Under the pieces are notes generated by a model. The model was not told the DNA's origin. It searched no databases and saw only the letters and a list, made by a program, of their open reading frames with translations. The position numbers and the translations under genes are program-made. Source: Meghimatium bilineatum (lineage: Eukaryota > Mollusca > Gastropoda > Stylommatophora > Philomycidae). Taken from it: a stretch of 64,000 nucleotides of DNA. Below, piece by piece: positions 54,168 to 63,689 of the stretch. Where the stretch lies: contig CM067309.1 of assembly GCA_034231615.1 (NCBI GenBank), positions 37,475,750 to 37,539,749 on the forward strand, in the 5' to 3' direction. The first letter of the stretch is position 1. Each line of letters begins with the position of its first letter.

Positions 54168-54945
54168 GTTTTCTTCTTCTTCTTCTGCGTTCAGCATCTG
54201 TGGTCATGCTATACCATCAGACCTGTCGTCAAGACGAAGTCCACTGTCTTCTCCAGGTCAGAGCGGCTGCCCCATAGCTTTTGCCTCAAGTCTGTATCCT
54301 CTGGCCAGGTCTGCTGTCTCTGCTCTTTGTATGTTGGGCAGTCCGCAGAGGTTTTGATTCTCCATATATTGCTGTCCCCTGCCTGCATTTTTAGTTCTTG
54401 TATGGTCTTGCAGCCTGTGATTTCCCCTTCTTTAAGTATGATGTTTTTAAATGTTGTTTTAGCCCTTCCTTGTTTTCTTTACCCTCAGGTGTCCACATAA
54501 GGGCCTGTTGGTTTATTTTGTTTTCATGTAGTCTTAAAACGTGACCCAGGTATTTCCATCTGCATTTTCTTATGTTTGAAGCATATTCTTGGTGTGTTTT
54601 GTTTCTTAAATCACTATTTGTGACGAAATCGCTCCCTTTTATGTTCATCCGTTTACGGAGACATTTGTTTTCGAAGCTGTTTAGTTTTTGGTCTCTTGCT
54701 TGATTTGATTTCCATCTTTCACTTCCATACGTTAATACTGGGACAATACAGGAGCTTTAGTTTGGTGTTTCTTCCTAGATCTTTTGATGTCCACATATTA
54801 TTTTAGTGAATGTGCTAGCTTCAACTGCTATGAGTGTATTTATTTCTTTTATTGAGTATCCGTCAACAAACATTCGGCTGCTGAATTATAATTGGAGACT
54901 TTTTCGAGTATTTGTTTGTTTACTAAGATGTTATTCTTGATACAG
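54168..54945 (-). mobile_element. LINE-f C-terminal fragment (candidate SINE-A/B partner)
   Basis: The minus strand reads TYGSERWKSNQARDQKLNSF, ENKCLRKRMNIKGSDFVTNS, RKCRWKYLGHVLRLHENKIN and ALMWTPEGKENKEGLKQHLK, a non-LTR RT C-terminus. Its 3' end is GCTGAACGCAGAAGAAGAAG, identical in the last 17 bases to the SINE-A 3' end. It sits inside the 51-bp minisatellite. Confidence 0.82.
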
Positions 54946-54999
54946 GATGATGATGAAATAATACCTCTAGGTGTGAGCTAAAGAGAAACACAAGTCAAG

Positions 55000-55135
55000 G
55001 ACTGAATGTAAAATGAAGAGAGAAACACGCCAAGGACTGAATGTAAAATGAAGAGAGAAACACGCCAAGGACTGAATGTAAAATGAAGAGAGAAACACGC
55101 CAAGGACTGAATGTAAAATGAAGCGAGAAACACGC
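55000..55135. repeat. 35-bp minisatellite, ~4 units
   Basis: The unit AAGAGAGAAACACGCCAAGG + ACTGAATGTAAAATG. Confidence 0.93.
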
Positions 55136-55139
55136 CGAG

Positions 55140-56345
55140 GATTGAAAGTAAAACGACAGTCTGGCATATGGAACAAATCTGGCAAATTAATACTCCCCCG
55201 GGGTTTTATCATCATCGCCAGTGTTCCGTTGAAGACTGAAAGAAAAGCAAATGGCAACACTGTAATCTACAAGAGGTCGCTAAGTACTGATTTATGTGTA
55301 CAAAATCAAGGGATATTTGTTCCAGTGTCAGGTAACAACCCTAAACAGGAAATAAGTGGCTGGGGTAACACAGGGCAAATATCAAACTATCTCATCCACG
55401 AGGGTTAAAAAAGACCAAAAAAGCTACGCTGAAGTGGTCTGTGTCAGGCATAAAGTGACATCTATCACAGCTAAGCTGCAAACAGCACATACCTTTCTCA
55501 AGACTACAATCTGATGATCTTCAGAAGTTTGAAAACAAACAAATAAGAAGATGACCTGATAGAAATATACAGACAAATAATTCAAATCGGACACTTAAAC
55601 AGCGCCAGCAGCTAAACATCAAAGCTATCATCAAACCGATATTATCCATTTGTCAGGTTTTTATCAAAAGAAATAATTACAATCAGTAATTAAAACACAG
55701 CATCAAACAGTACCAGGTTTCGGTGATCGATTGCTTTGTCCTTTTCGCTCGGGCCAACACAATGGATGCCCAGACAATTCCCGTCCGGTGAATGTTACTT
55801 TCACTGCAATAAATAGCCGGCGACCCATGACCTGCGTATCAGGAAACCCGTCTAAGAGCAAATAAGATTGATTGCGTTCTGACCCCGCCGGGTTACCAAG
55901 GTTGATTGTGACAGTTTTAGGCAAAGTAACAATTCTCATTTCTCAGGTTGAGAATTAGCGTTCAGAATATGCAAAGAGAAAAGGGGAGGATACCTGTAAT
56001 GGAGATGAATCAATCACGAAAAATAAGGCAATTTCGACGTTAAGATCGTAACGCACTTTATCAAAAACAAAATATATAACAAAGAGGGCAGAAAGTAACA
56101 TTGAAACTCTGATATGTATTCATCAGTGGTTCCTAAACTTGGGAGGGAGGGGGTTGGGGTTTATCGGGTGATCTCAATAGTGGGCGCGAAGGGACTTTGG
56201 AATTTAGTGCATTAGACTAGAGACATGTTTTCAGTTAAAAGAAATAAGCATATTTCAAAAAAATATATTTAAAAAAAGAAGAATGAATATTGTTCCAATA
56301 CAAATTATTGTTATAACAAGCCGTTAATTTATTTGTTTTTGTCTA
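55140..56345. other. No gene recognised
   Basis: Includes a 78-codon minus-strand ORF (55703-55939, MRIVTLPKTVTINLG...) of balanced composition that I could not match to any family or to the missing znrf3 exon. Near 56120, CAGTGGTTCCTAAACTTGGG resembles a hAT terminus without a partner. Confidence 0.35.
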
Positions 56346-56349
56346 TTGT

Positions 56350-57110
56350 CTTTCCCCAGGTGAATGATTGTTGATCGCATTCACACTTGCCGTTAAGCGT
56401 AGGGGTGGGAGCTTAAGCTGACGTTCAAAGGCCAGATGTGTCGCCGAGGTTTCATTTAGTCCATGTTTGTTCAAGGTTATCTTAATGTTTTCTATCCACC
56501 GTTTTCTTGGCTACCTTAGGCTTTATGCTCAGATATTCTTTTGTTATATGCTCTTGTTGGTATTTGGTTTGGCTTCATTCTCATAAGGTGACCGAACCAT
56601 TTTACTTGCTGTCTTTCAATATGTTCGATACATGATATTATACCAACTCTTTTCCTAATTTCTTCATTTCTTATTTTATCTATTTTGGTAACCATTGCAG
56701 CTTTCCTCAGACACTTCATTTCACATGTTACGATTTTTCTTTGCTGCGAAGCTGTTAAAGACCATGTTTGATATTGGTAGCACAGTGTTGGTATAAAAAT
56801 TGAAGATATCTGTTTAAAAAAAATTAATTTCTATCTTGATTTTTGGGTGAAGAAGTAATGGTGAAATTTGGTAAGTCACTGTGTTTGCTTTCTGGCACCT
56901 TGTTTCTATTTCTTTGTCTAGTCTTCCATCTTCGGGAAAAATGCTGCCTAGATATTTAAATTTGGCTTGTTTCACTTTGGTGTTATCTATTGTTATATCC
57001 ATTGGTGTTGGAGACTTGCTAATTTTCATAACTTCTGTTTTTTGTACATTAATTTCCATGTTGTACGTCTGACATGCTAACAACAATGCATTGGTGTGCT
57101 TTTGCAAAGT
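56350..57110 (-). mobile_element. LINE-c RT C-terminal fragment
   Basis: The minus strand encodes MEINVQKTEVMKISKSPTP, KFKYLGSIFPEDGRLDKEIE and KANTVTYQISPLL, then after a break MKCLRKAAMVTKIDKIRNEE and ERQQVKWFGHLMRM. These are RT thumb and tail motifs of an RTE/L1-like element. The 3' text matches 1780-2090. Confidence 0.85.
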
Positions 57111-57525
57111 TTCCTCATCTTTAATTTAATCGTTTATTTATTTAGTTAATACAAATCACGTGCTGATAAACAGGGCAAATCACTTTATTACCTACACCAT
57201 GGTGCATACCCAGCTTGACCTATAGATTCTCAGAATTATGACGTGGTTGAAAATGTGAGTTGTGTTCAACTGCAATCCAAAAGTTGAGGACCTTTGCAAA
57301 ATGTATAAATGGGCGTGACTAGAAGCAAATGTATTTTCCAGGAAATAAAAAACAGAACTAAGTGAGAATATCCCTAGCGATGTACATCAAAGAAAAGTTC
57401 ATAAACCCCATCCGGCACCGTAATAGCGATGCTGTTAATTGTAATATATATACATACATCATTAAAGTTTCATCCCTGCAGTGTTGCCATTATCTTCTCA
57501 ACAATGTTTTAGAAGTTGTATCCAG

Positions 57526-57732
57526 TTCGGCGCTGTGGCGGTGTAGTACAGGGCGCGTCTGTGGCGGCCAAAGTACCGAGTTCGATCCCCGCCAAAGTAG
57601 ATTATGCATCTAGACCGTTCAGAAAGCAATAGCAAACTACTAAACGTTTTTATATTGCCTAGAAAATCACTACAGTCAACATATACTGGGTTGATGGCTA
57701 AGTACTGAACAGAATATGCTACCAACAATTCC
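57526..57732 (+). mobile_element. tRNA-derived SINE (family D), best copy
   Basis: The head GGCGGTGTAGTACAGGGCGC ... ACCGAGTTCGATCCCCGCC carries a B box (GTTCGATCC). The body is GACCGTTCAGAAAGCAATAG, CAAACTACTAAACG, TTGCCTAGAAAATCACTACA, ATACTGGGTTGATGG, GAATATGCTACC. Confidence 0.82.
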
Positions 57733-57777
57733 AGCAGTGTTGCCACTCTCTTGTCGACAATGTTTTAGAAGTTGTAT

Positions 57778-58770
57778 CCTCCCACTATCACCGCCAGTCA
57801 CACACAGAGTGAGAGACTGGAGAGAATTCAGAATGAAGTGATGCGGATCATCCTTGGGTGCACAATGGACACACCCTGTGTGTTGGTGAGATTTATCCTT
57901 GCTTTTCCGAGCATATCTCGCAGAATTGATATGTGGCGTGCCAGAGCATACCTCAGAGTGAGTTCTGGCATAGACCACCCACGACACAGCGAGCTTCCTC
58001 GTGCGAAGGGAAGCAGGTTCAAGAGTGGTAAATCGTGGATAGTCCGTGTCGAGGACGCCGTTAAACAGATTTACGCCCCAGAAGACATAAATCCTAGCCA
58101 GGAATGGATACTTCCTTTCATGGTCTTTCAAGAGGCAGAGACTGTCATTACACTCAATAGAGAGTGCAGGGAACACAGCGCTGAGAACGTGAGTTCTTAG
58201 GTCAAGGCACTCATTTGCGAACATGCCGACCAAACAGATGTGATTTAAACGGGCGGGTCGGTCATCCGGAAGCACGATGTACATGGGCCTTTATTGCCAG
58301 ATCACACGGAACAACAGTGCACGAAGCCAGTAGAGCATTTACCACAACAACAAGCAGTCTCACAATGGAAGTATATGCCGCAACGTTCTGTAATCGCAAG
58401 TCTATTCTCATGTGTGTATACTAAGTGACTCAATGAACATGATACAGAAAGTCAAAACAGGTGATGTACGTAGGGGATAGGTGGAGTCATTGGAGAGAGC
58501 TATAATGCATAGTCAGTCATTGCTCTTCGTGAGTCTGCACGATCGGAGGATTTTGAGATGAATGAGCAAGAGACAATCTAAAAAATGCGCGAAGATGGGC
58601 GTGGCTCGTAGATAAGACCCTCCCGAAAAAGATTTCAAAAAGAGCATTGAACCAACATAGAACCGGAACCATCAACCGTTATACCCTGAGAGAAGATTGT
58701 CTGAAGTGGAGATCTGAGCACCTATGGGGACATGTCCGGTGTGCGAGGAGGATAATAAATAAACTAATAC
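57778..58770 (+). mobile_element. RNase-H LINE fragment
   Basis: A 142-codon ORF reads ERLERIQNEVMRIILGCTMD, FPSISRRIDMWRARAYLRVS and GKSWIVRVEDAVKQI, the RT thumb/linker of a Jockey/I-like element. It is followed by the RNase H start in another frame (WAFIARSHGTTVHEASRAFT, TTTSSLTMEVYAAT). The remainder is deleted and frameshifted. Confidence 0.8.
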
Positions 58771-59004
58771 CTAATCCCAGCAGTGTTGCCACTATCTTCT
58801 CAGCAATGTTTCAGAAGTTGCATTTCATCAGTGTTGCCAATATCTTCTTAACATTGTATCAGAAGTTGTTATTATCTCCCCTTTCACTTGGGGAGGGGGG
58901 AATTCATATTATAAGAACTAGGTGGGGGGGGGGGGGGTGACAAAAAGTTGAAGTTGCAAAAATACTGTTTTATATATGACAAATAAATTGTCTGTTCTTT
59001 AGCG

Positions 59005-59155
59005 TTTATTCTGAAACTCTCTCTAGATTCCACTTGCAGATAACAATTGTCCTACTAGATTTCCAGCAGGATATAGTCCAGAGAATTGAAATGTGTTATG
59101 TCGCATTTTTATTTCTGCCAACCGCCGAATACATGGTGGCAATTAAACTGTCTTC
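59005..59155 (-). mobile_element. SINE-B copy
   Basis: TTATTCTGAAACTCTCTCTA, GTCCTACTAGATTTCCAGCA, GGATATAGTCCAGAGAATTG; single core. Confidence 0.75.
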
Positions 59156-59309
59156 GGTGGAAATTAAATTGCTTTATTTTGAGAAATTGTTCTAAAAATA
59201 TGAAATAACATGTTCTTTCGTACTTTTTCTTCTAATAATTTATTTACGGGTGGTGGGGTTTTTTCTTTGCATGATTAAACATGGGTATGTATAAATTATT
59301 GTCTTCTGC

Positions 59310-59577
59310 ATTCATTCTCAAACTCCTGCAGACTAGCAGGATGTAGTCCGGAGAACGAAATACGTTATGTTATGCTTGACAGCTCTGCTGCGATATCTGC
59401 GCCTTTCGGTTTTACACATCCGACCTCAGCATGGCTTTGGGTCACTTTGAATACCCCAGATAAAATGGGTATGCCAACTACACTCCTAAACCTCCTTATT
59501 CACCTCGCCGAAATGCATTGCAAGTAACAGTATCGCTATTATTTGCTCCGTTTCGGGCTCCATCAATACACCGGCGC
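59310..59577 (-). mobile_element. SINE-A copy
   Basis: TTCATTCTCAAACTCCTGCA, GCAGGATGTAGTCCGGAGAA, CGACCTCAGCATGGCTTTGG, CGTTTCGGGCTCCATCAATA. Confidence 0.85.
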
Positions 59578-60179
59578 AAAAACATTTCCATAGCTGTGGC
59601 AACCCTGAACAAGACGAACAGATTCATCCACGACACATAAACAAGTTGTGAGAAACACTGCTCTACAGAAAGCGAGTTCGACAGAATATGCATCCTATCT
59701 GAGGGGGAAAAAAACAACTTTCATCACCATTACTGGCTTATTTATGTACGAAACGGGTTTTCACAAGAATATTGACACAATCTTCAGACATAGTTAATTC
59801 ATACATCCCCTAAAAATATGCTAACAAAATTAAATTAAAAACTAAGCTTATCATAACATGAAACAAACCAAACGAACTTCTAACAGTTCCGCCATCTTGA
59901 ATGAACTTTCAATCAGATATGTCCTAAATTAGTTCTCTTCTGCTTTTTTTACAACTTCTAAGCGTTAGATTTCTGATTCTAACAAACCAGCTGATAATGA
60001 TTAAGAAATATCTTCTTTGAGAAGATTTTTCGTCCTTATGTTACTAGGTCTCAAGAAGTTTGTGAAGCATAGTAATACTGACACCTGTTATGTATGTCGT
60101 AATATGCCATTAAGGAAAAGTGGGGTTTTACTATACAATTCCATTGCTTGCGATGAAACATGCTTGTTATGAAGCATGC

Positions 60180-60440
60180 GCGCGTTTCTCAAACTCCTGC
60201 TGATTACTAGGATATAGTCCGGAGAACGGAATGGGTTGTGTTTTAGTTTACAGTGCGTCTGTTTTATTTGTGTTTTTCCGCCTGACACATCCGACTTCAG
60301 CATAGATTATATGTTATTGTGACCCTATATGAGATGGACAGTCAACTCCGCCCCACAACCACCTTAATCGCCTATTATTACATACATGAAAGGTTAACAG
60401 TGTTGTTATTCTTTGCTCCAATTTCTAGCTCCGACAAGAT
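60180..60440 (-). mobile_element. SINE-A copy, diverged
   Basis: TTCTCAAACTCCTGCTGATT, ACTAGGATATAGTCCGGAGA, CACATCCGACTTCAGCATAG, TTTGCTCCAATTTCTAGCTC. Confidence 0.8.
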
Positions 60441-60497
60441 ACGGTTGACAATTCTTCGAGCAAACAGAAGAATTGAATGGGTTATCTGCTTCTTCTT

Positions 60498-60650
60498 CCG
60501 CGTTCATTCTCAAACTCCCGCTGGATCTCCCTTGTAGTAGAACCATAGTCCTACTCGATTCCCAGCAGAATGTAGTACAGAGAATGAAAATGCGTTGTAT
60601 TGCCGTTTTATATACGAAAATTGCCCGAAACATCTGTATTCGGTGAGGAA
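60498..60650 (-). mobile_element. SINE-B copy
   Basis: TTCTTCTTCCGCGTTCATTC, TCAAACTCCCGCTGGATCTC, CTTGTAGTAGAACCATAGTC, CTACTCGATTCCCAGCAG. Its core, AACCATAGTCC..., is the closest unexpanded relative of the GGACCATGGTCC unit. Confidence 0.85.
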
Positions 60651-60800
60651 TTCATAATCAAGGACACAACTTTAACTGAATTTCAAAAGTGGATGTCACA
60701 AATGGTCATCATCATCATCATGTGCTGGACGAATAATAACATGTCTTATACTGTAGACGGCCATGCTACAACATCATCATGTGACTGTCGTGCTACGGCA
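60645..60800 (+). mobile_element. LINE-i 3' fragment
   Basis: TTCATAATCAAGGACACAAC, TTTCAAAAGTGGATGTCACA, AATGGTCATCATCATCATCA, matching 33485-33580. Confidence 0.6.
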
Positions 60801-61034
60801 ACATTTAAATCCTGCATATAGAGAGAACTTGCAGACTCAGGAAAAACACTTCTCTCCCATCAACACAGAATTCCGGAGAAACACCCGGAATTTGTGGTAA
60901 CTGGATTAGCACAACCGCGACCTCCACTAATTTTTGATAGCTGTAAAGCTTCCGTGTAACCAAATTCGCCTAACATCCACGGTTCAAAGGATCATACCTC
61001 TCCAAAAGATGTGTATTTTACATCACGGAATGGC

Positions 61035-61249
61035 AAATCTCACTGGTGTAGTCGTTAAGCTGTTCACTATGTGTTCAAGAGGTCGTGGGTTCGAATCCAG
61101 CTAACCTCGTCTTTTTATAAAGAGGATTTTGTTCGGAGATCCCCGGAAATTATCGCTTCAAGTTACGGAATACGTACTACGGGTGGTACTATGGACAAGC
61201 GGAGCTCCGTTTCGCTGAGAGGGGCGGAGTACATATTGGGTAACTCCTG
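61035..61249 (+). mobile_element. tRNA-derived SINE (family E)
   Basis: A box CTGGTGTAGTCGTTAAGC and B box GTGGGTTCGAATCC. The body is TTCGGAGATCCCCGGAAATT, ATCGCTTCAAG, ACGTACTACGGGTGGTACT, TTTCGCTGAGAGGGGCGGAG, TACATATTGGGTAACTCC. Same family as 36948-37164. Confidence 0.87.
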
Positions 61250-61264
61250 TATAAGGAAGTCAAT

Positions 61265-61595
61265 CCTCGACGCCTTAGGATCCCTCAGAACAATATCTTA
61301 GGAGCCCTCAGATCAGAAACCTTAGGAGCCCTCATATCAAATGCCATAAAAGCACTCAGAACCACTACATTAGGAGCCCTCAGATACAATACCTTAAGAG
61401 CCCGTAGAACAATATCGTAGGAGCTCTCAGAACCAATACCATAGAAGCCCTCAGAACCAATACCTTAGGAGCCCTCATAAACAATACAATAAGAGCACTC
61501 AGAACCACTATCTTAGGAGCCCTCAGAACCAATACCTTAGGAGCCCTCAGAACCAATACCTTAGGAGCCCTCAGAACAAATACCAAGTACAAAAC
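61265..61595. repeat. 24-bp minisatellite, ~14 units
   Basis: The unit TTAGGAGCCCTCAGAACCAA + TACC, with AAGAGCACTCAGAACCACTA variants. It starts about 15 bp after the SINE-E end. Confidence 0.93.
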
Positions 61596-61599
61596 AATA

Positions 61600-62150
61600 A
61601 TCCAATCAACCTCTAAAATGGCTCGCTGACCCTCAAACAGCATAACTTATCTTGATGATCCAACTTTCCCCCCACTTTTCATTGGCTGGCGATACGAAGC
61701 ATACGCAAAGTGACGAATATTTAATTAGATCAGCCAAGATGAATTACGCTGTTTGGGATCATCACCTACGACTATTCTGGAGGAGGGATTCACAAAGTCT
61801 CTAGAGACCGTCTCATTAACTCCCTGTTGCCAGCAAGCCGCTAAAATGGTCAGTTAAGCAGACCTCTTCTGCCAGTAAGCCGATAAAACATTGATTTTTA
61901 TAGTTACCCATAAATGCATTGAGGCAGGGTAGGAAATCTACTACAAGATAAAGAGTTAAAGCAGAATGCCTGGGAAACACCAGTCTAGAATTGAAAGAAA
62001 AAACTGCCCTGCCTGACATAATAAATAGTCGTGTCAAACTCATACTCCCTTCGACTCCCTCCGTCTTCTATCTTCATTTCTTCTCATAACTCCTGTTGGT
62101 TAACATTATGTATTCGAAAGAAGGGAATGTGTTGTTTGTCTGCTGACTGA
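61600..62150. other. No gene recognised
   Basis: Balanced composition with no supported ORF. GCCAGCAAGCCGCTAAAATGGTCAG-like text (read as TGCCAGYAAGCCGMTAAA) occurs twice near 61828 and 61870. Confidence 0.4.
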
Positions 62151-62154
62151 GTCA

Positions 62155-62270
62155 TTACACGATACATAGTCATTATATGATCCAGTCATTACACAATCCA
62201 GTCATTACATGAGTGTAATGAGAAACAGTCATTACATGATCCAGTCATTACATGAGTGTAATGAGAAACA
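62155..62270. repeat. Short CAGTCATTACA repeats
   Basis: CAGTCATTACATGATC and CAGTCATTACATGAGTGTAA alternate about six times. Confidence 0.75.
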
Positions 62271-62465
62271 ATGACCGTCAACAATACAAGACCTATTGGC
62301 TACTCTGAAAACAGGCCTTCTTAATACGTCATTTGATTATGTTCGTTATTTTCATTGGTCACTGTGATTATATTTTGTGAGTCAATGAAAATCAATTGAA
62401 TAATTAAATACGTCATTTTATAAGGCACATTCTCCCATTATCCAATAGTTGGTATATTTCCCCAA

Positions 62466-62690
62466 AGCCGCGTAGCGCAGTGGTTAGGGTTCATTCCCCA
62501 GTTGAGGCGGAAATGTTTTTCAGATCGCAACGGCTCCCGGGTCGACCCAGCCTTAAAATGGGTACCGGATTAATCCGAGAAGTAAAGACTGCGAGGGAGA
62601 GTAGATGGCTACCGCCCTCATTTGCAGAGCCTCTGAAATGTGAGATCTCTAACATCTTACACCCCTACGGCATTAATAAATGATGTGTTA
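62466..62690 (+). mobile_element. tRNA-derived SINE (family F)
   Basis: GCCGCGTAGCGCAGTGGTTA (A box TAGCGCAGTGG) and GGCTCCCGGGTCGACCC (B-box-like). The body is AAAATGGGTACCGGATTAAT ... GCTACCGCCCTCATTTGCAG, ending CATTAATAAATGATGTGTTA. Single copy in this window. Confidence 0.75.
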
Positions 62691-62754
62691 CTTTACTTTT
62701 TTTTTTTTTAAACTATATTTCCCAAAACCACTTGCGAAACTGTACCACTGAAAT

Positions 62755-62815
62755 TGTATATTAAATGGTTTACAGCTTGACTGCGGTTTCTGCCAAGTTT
62801 CGCCTGACACATTAG
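62755..62815 (-). mobile_element. SINE-A fragment
   Basis: AATGGTTTACAGCTTGACTG then TTTCGCCTGACACATT. Confidence 0.55.
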
Positions 62816-63340
62816 TATATTTGGAATCAATAATCTCATATTTTTACAAGTGGTACTTAGATCGACATGCTACACAAAATTATTTTCTTTAATGTGGTGA
62901 AAAAGGGAGGGAAAGATATGCGCCATCAAAAGAAGTCACGCCGTTTAAAGGGGAGTGGGACACTGCAACCTTTTTCACTGAAGTGCATTCGGGTCCTGTT
63001 TAGAATAACCTTGAACCCAGAAACAACCCACCGTTAGCTACATATGCATTCAGTAAAATTTCATTCAATGATGTCTGCTTCGACTGACGTCATCGTGTTA
63101 TATTTTTTGAGTTGTTGGCTAGTTTTAAATTATTGTAGAAGTGTGGCAGTTCAGGTAGTTTTCACAGCCCATATCTATGTCCCTTCGGCGCCCAATTCAA
63201 TGTATAGTGCATAAACTAGAGCTCTCCAGTTCGAGCGATGTTATGATACTGCTAGAGCTCTCCAGTTCGAGCGATGTTATGATACTGTGTGTACTTGTAT
63301 GTTGTTGAGACCCGTAGTCATACCCTCTGTGAGAGATGAT
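62815..63340. other. No gene; one 36-bp direct repeat
   Basis: AGAGCTCTCCAGTTCGAGCG + ATGTTATGATACTG is present twice at 63218-63288. Confidence 0.6.
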
Positions 63341-63685
63341 ATGCACACCAGAGTGCACAGGCCCGCGCTCTATAGATGGTCGAGAATCAGAGTCAGCGAA
63401 CCACAGCTGACCAAGACCCTCAGTACACATCCACGCAGTGGGCCTGGAAACAGGAGTGCAGCAACCCTGCTTAACCTAGCCAAGTACTATGGATCGAAAA
63501 TACGGAAATACCAACCCGGCCAAAAAAATGCTGGCTGAAGACGGATGTATCAGGTCGAAAGGCGCAGATAACGCAACTTGCTATAAAACATGACACGACG
63601 CAGATCACCCTCATACGTCCTTCTCAGGACGGTCAGGGGAATGCTTTCAGAGGGTCCGCCACACGGCGTACAACACAGAAGAAGA
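63340..63685 (+). mobile_element. Composite: element-C-like text then diverged SINE-A
   Basis: GGGCCTGGAAACAGGAGTGC and GAATCAGAGTCAGCG recall element C. From about 63535, CTGAAGACGGATGTATCAGG, TCGAAAGGCGCAGATAACGC, ACATGACACGACGCA and ACACAGAAGAAGATA follow SINE-A/B order with a different segment before the tail. Confidence 0.5.
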
Positions 63686-63689
63686 TACC

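Larger units (their letters stand above)
57480..58870. repeat. ~45-bp repeat units separated by later insertions
   Basis: CAGTGTTGCCAYTMTCTTST + CRACAATGTTTTAGAAGTTG occurs at about 57478-57523, 57733-57777, 58782-58822 and 58829-58868. A SINE-D fills the first gap and a LINE fragment the second. Confidence 0.7.

Noticed and set aside
55703-55939. 78-codon ORF considered as the missing znrf3 N-terminal exon
   Set aside because: It lacks a signal peptide, the VVLFE...YTTY-type ectodomain motif and a fitting splice donor.
61035-61105. A tRNA gene (also at 37100-37160, 30640-30712, 62466-62545 and 57535-57597)
   Set aside because: A and B boxes are present, but the acceptor stem and anticodon arm do not close, and most heads run into a SINE body.
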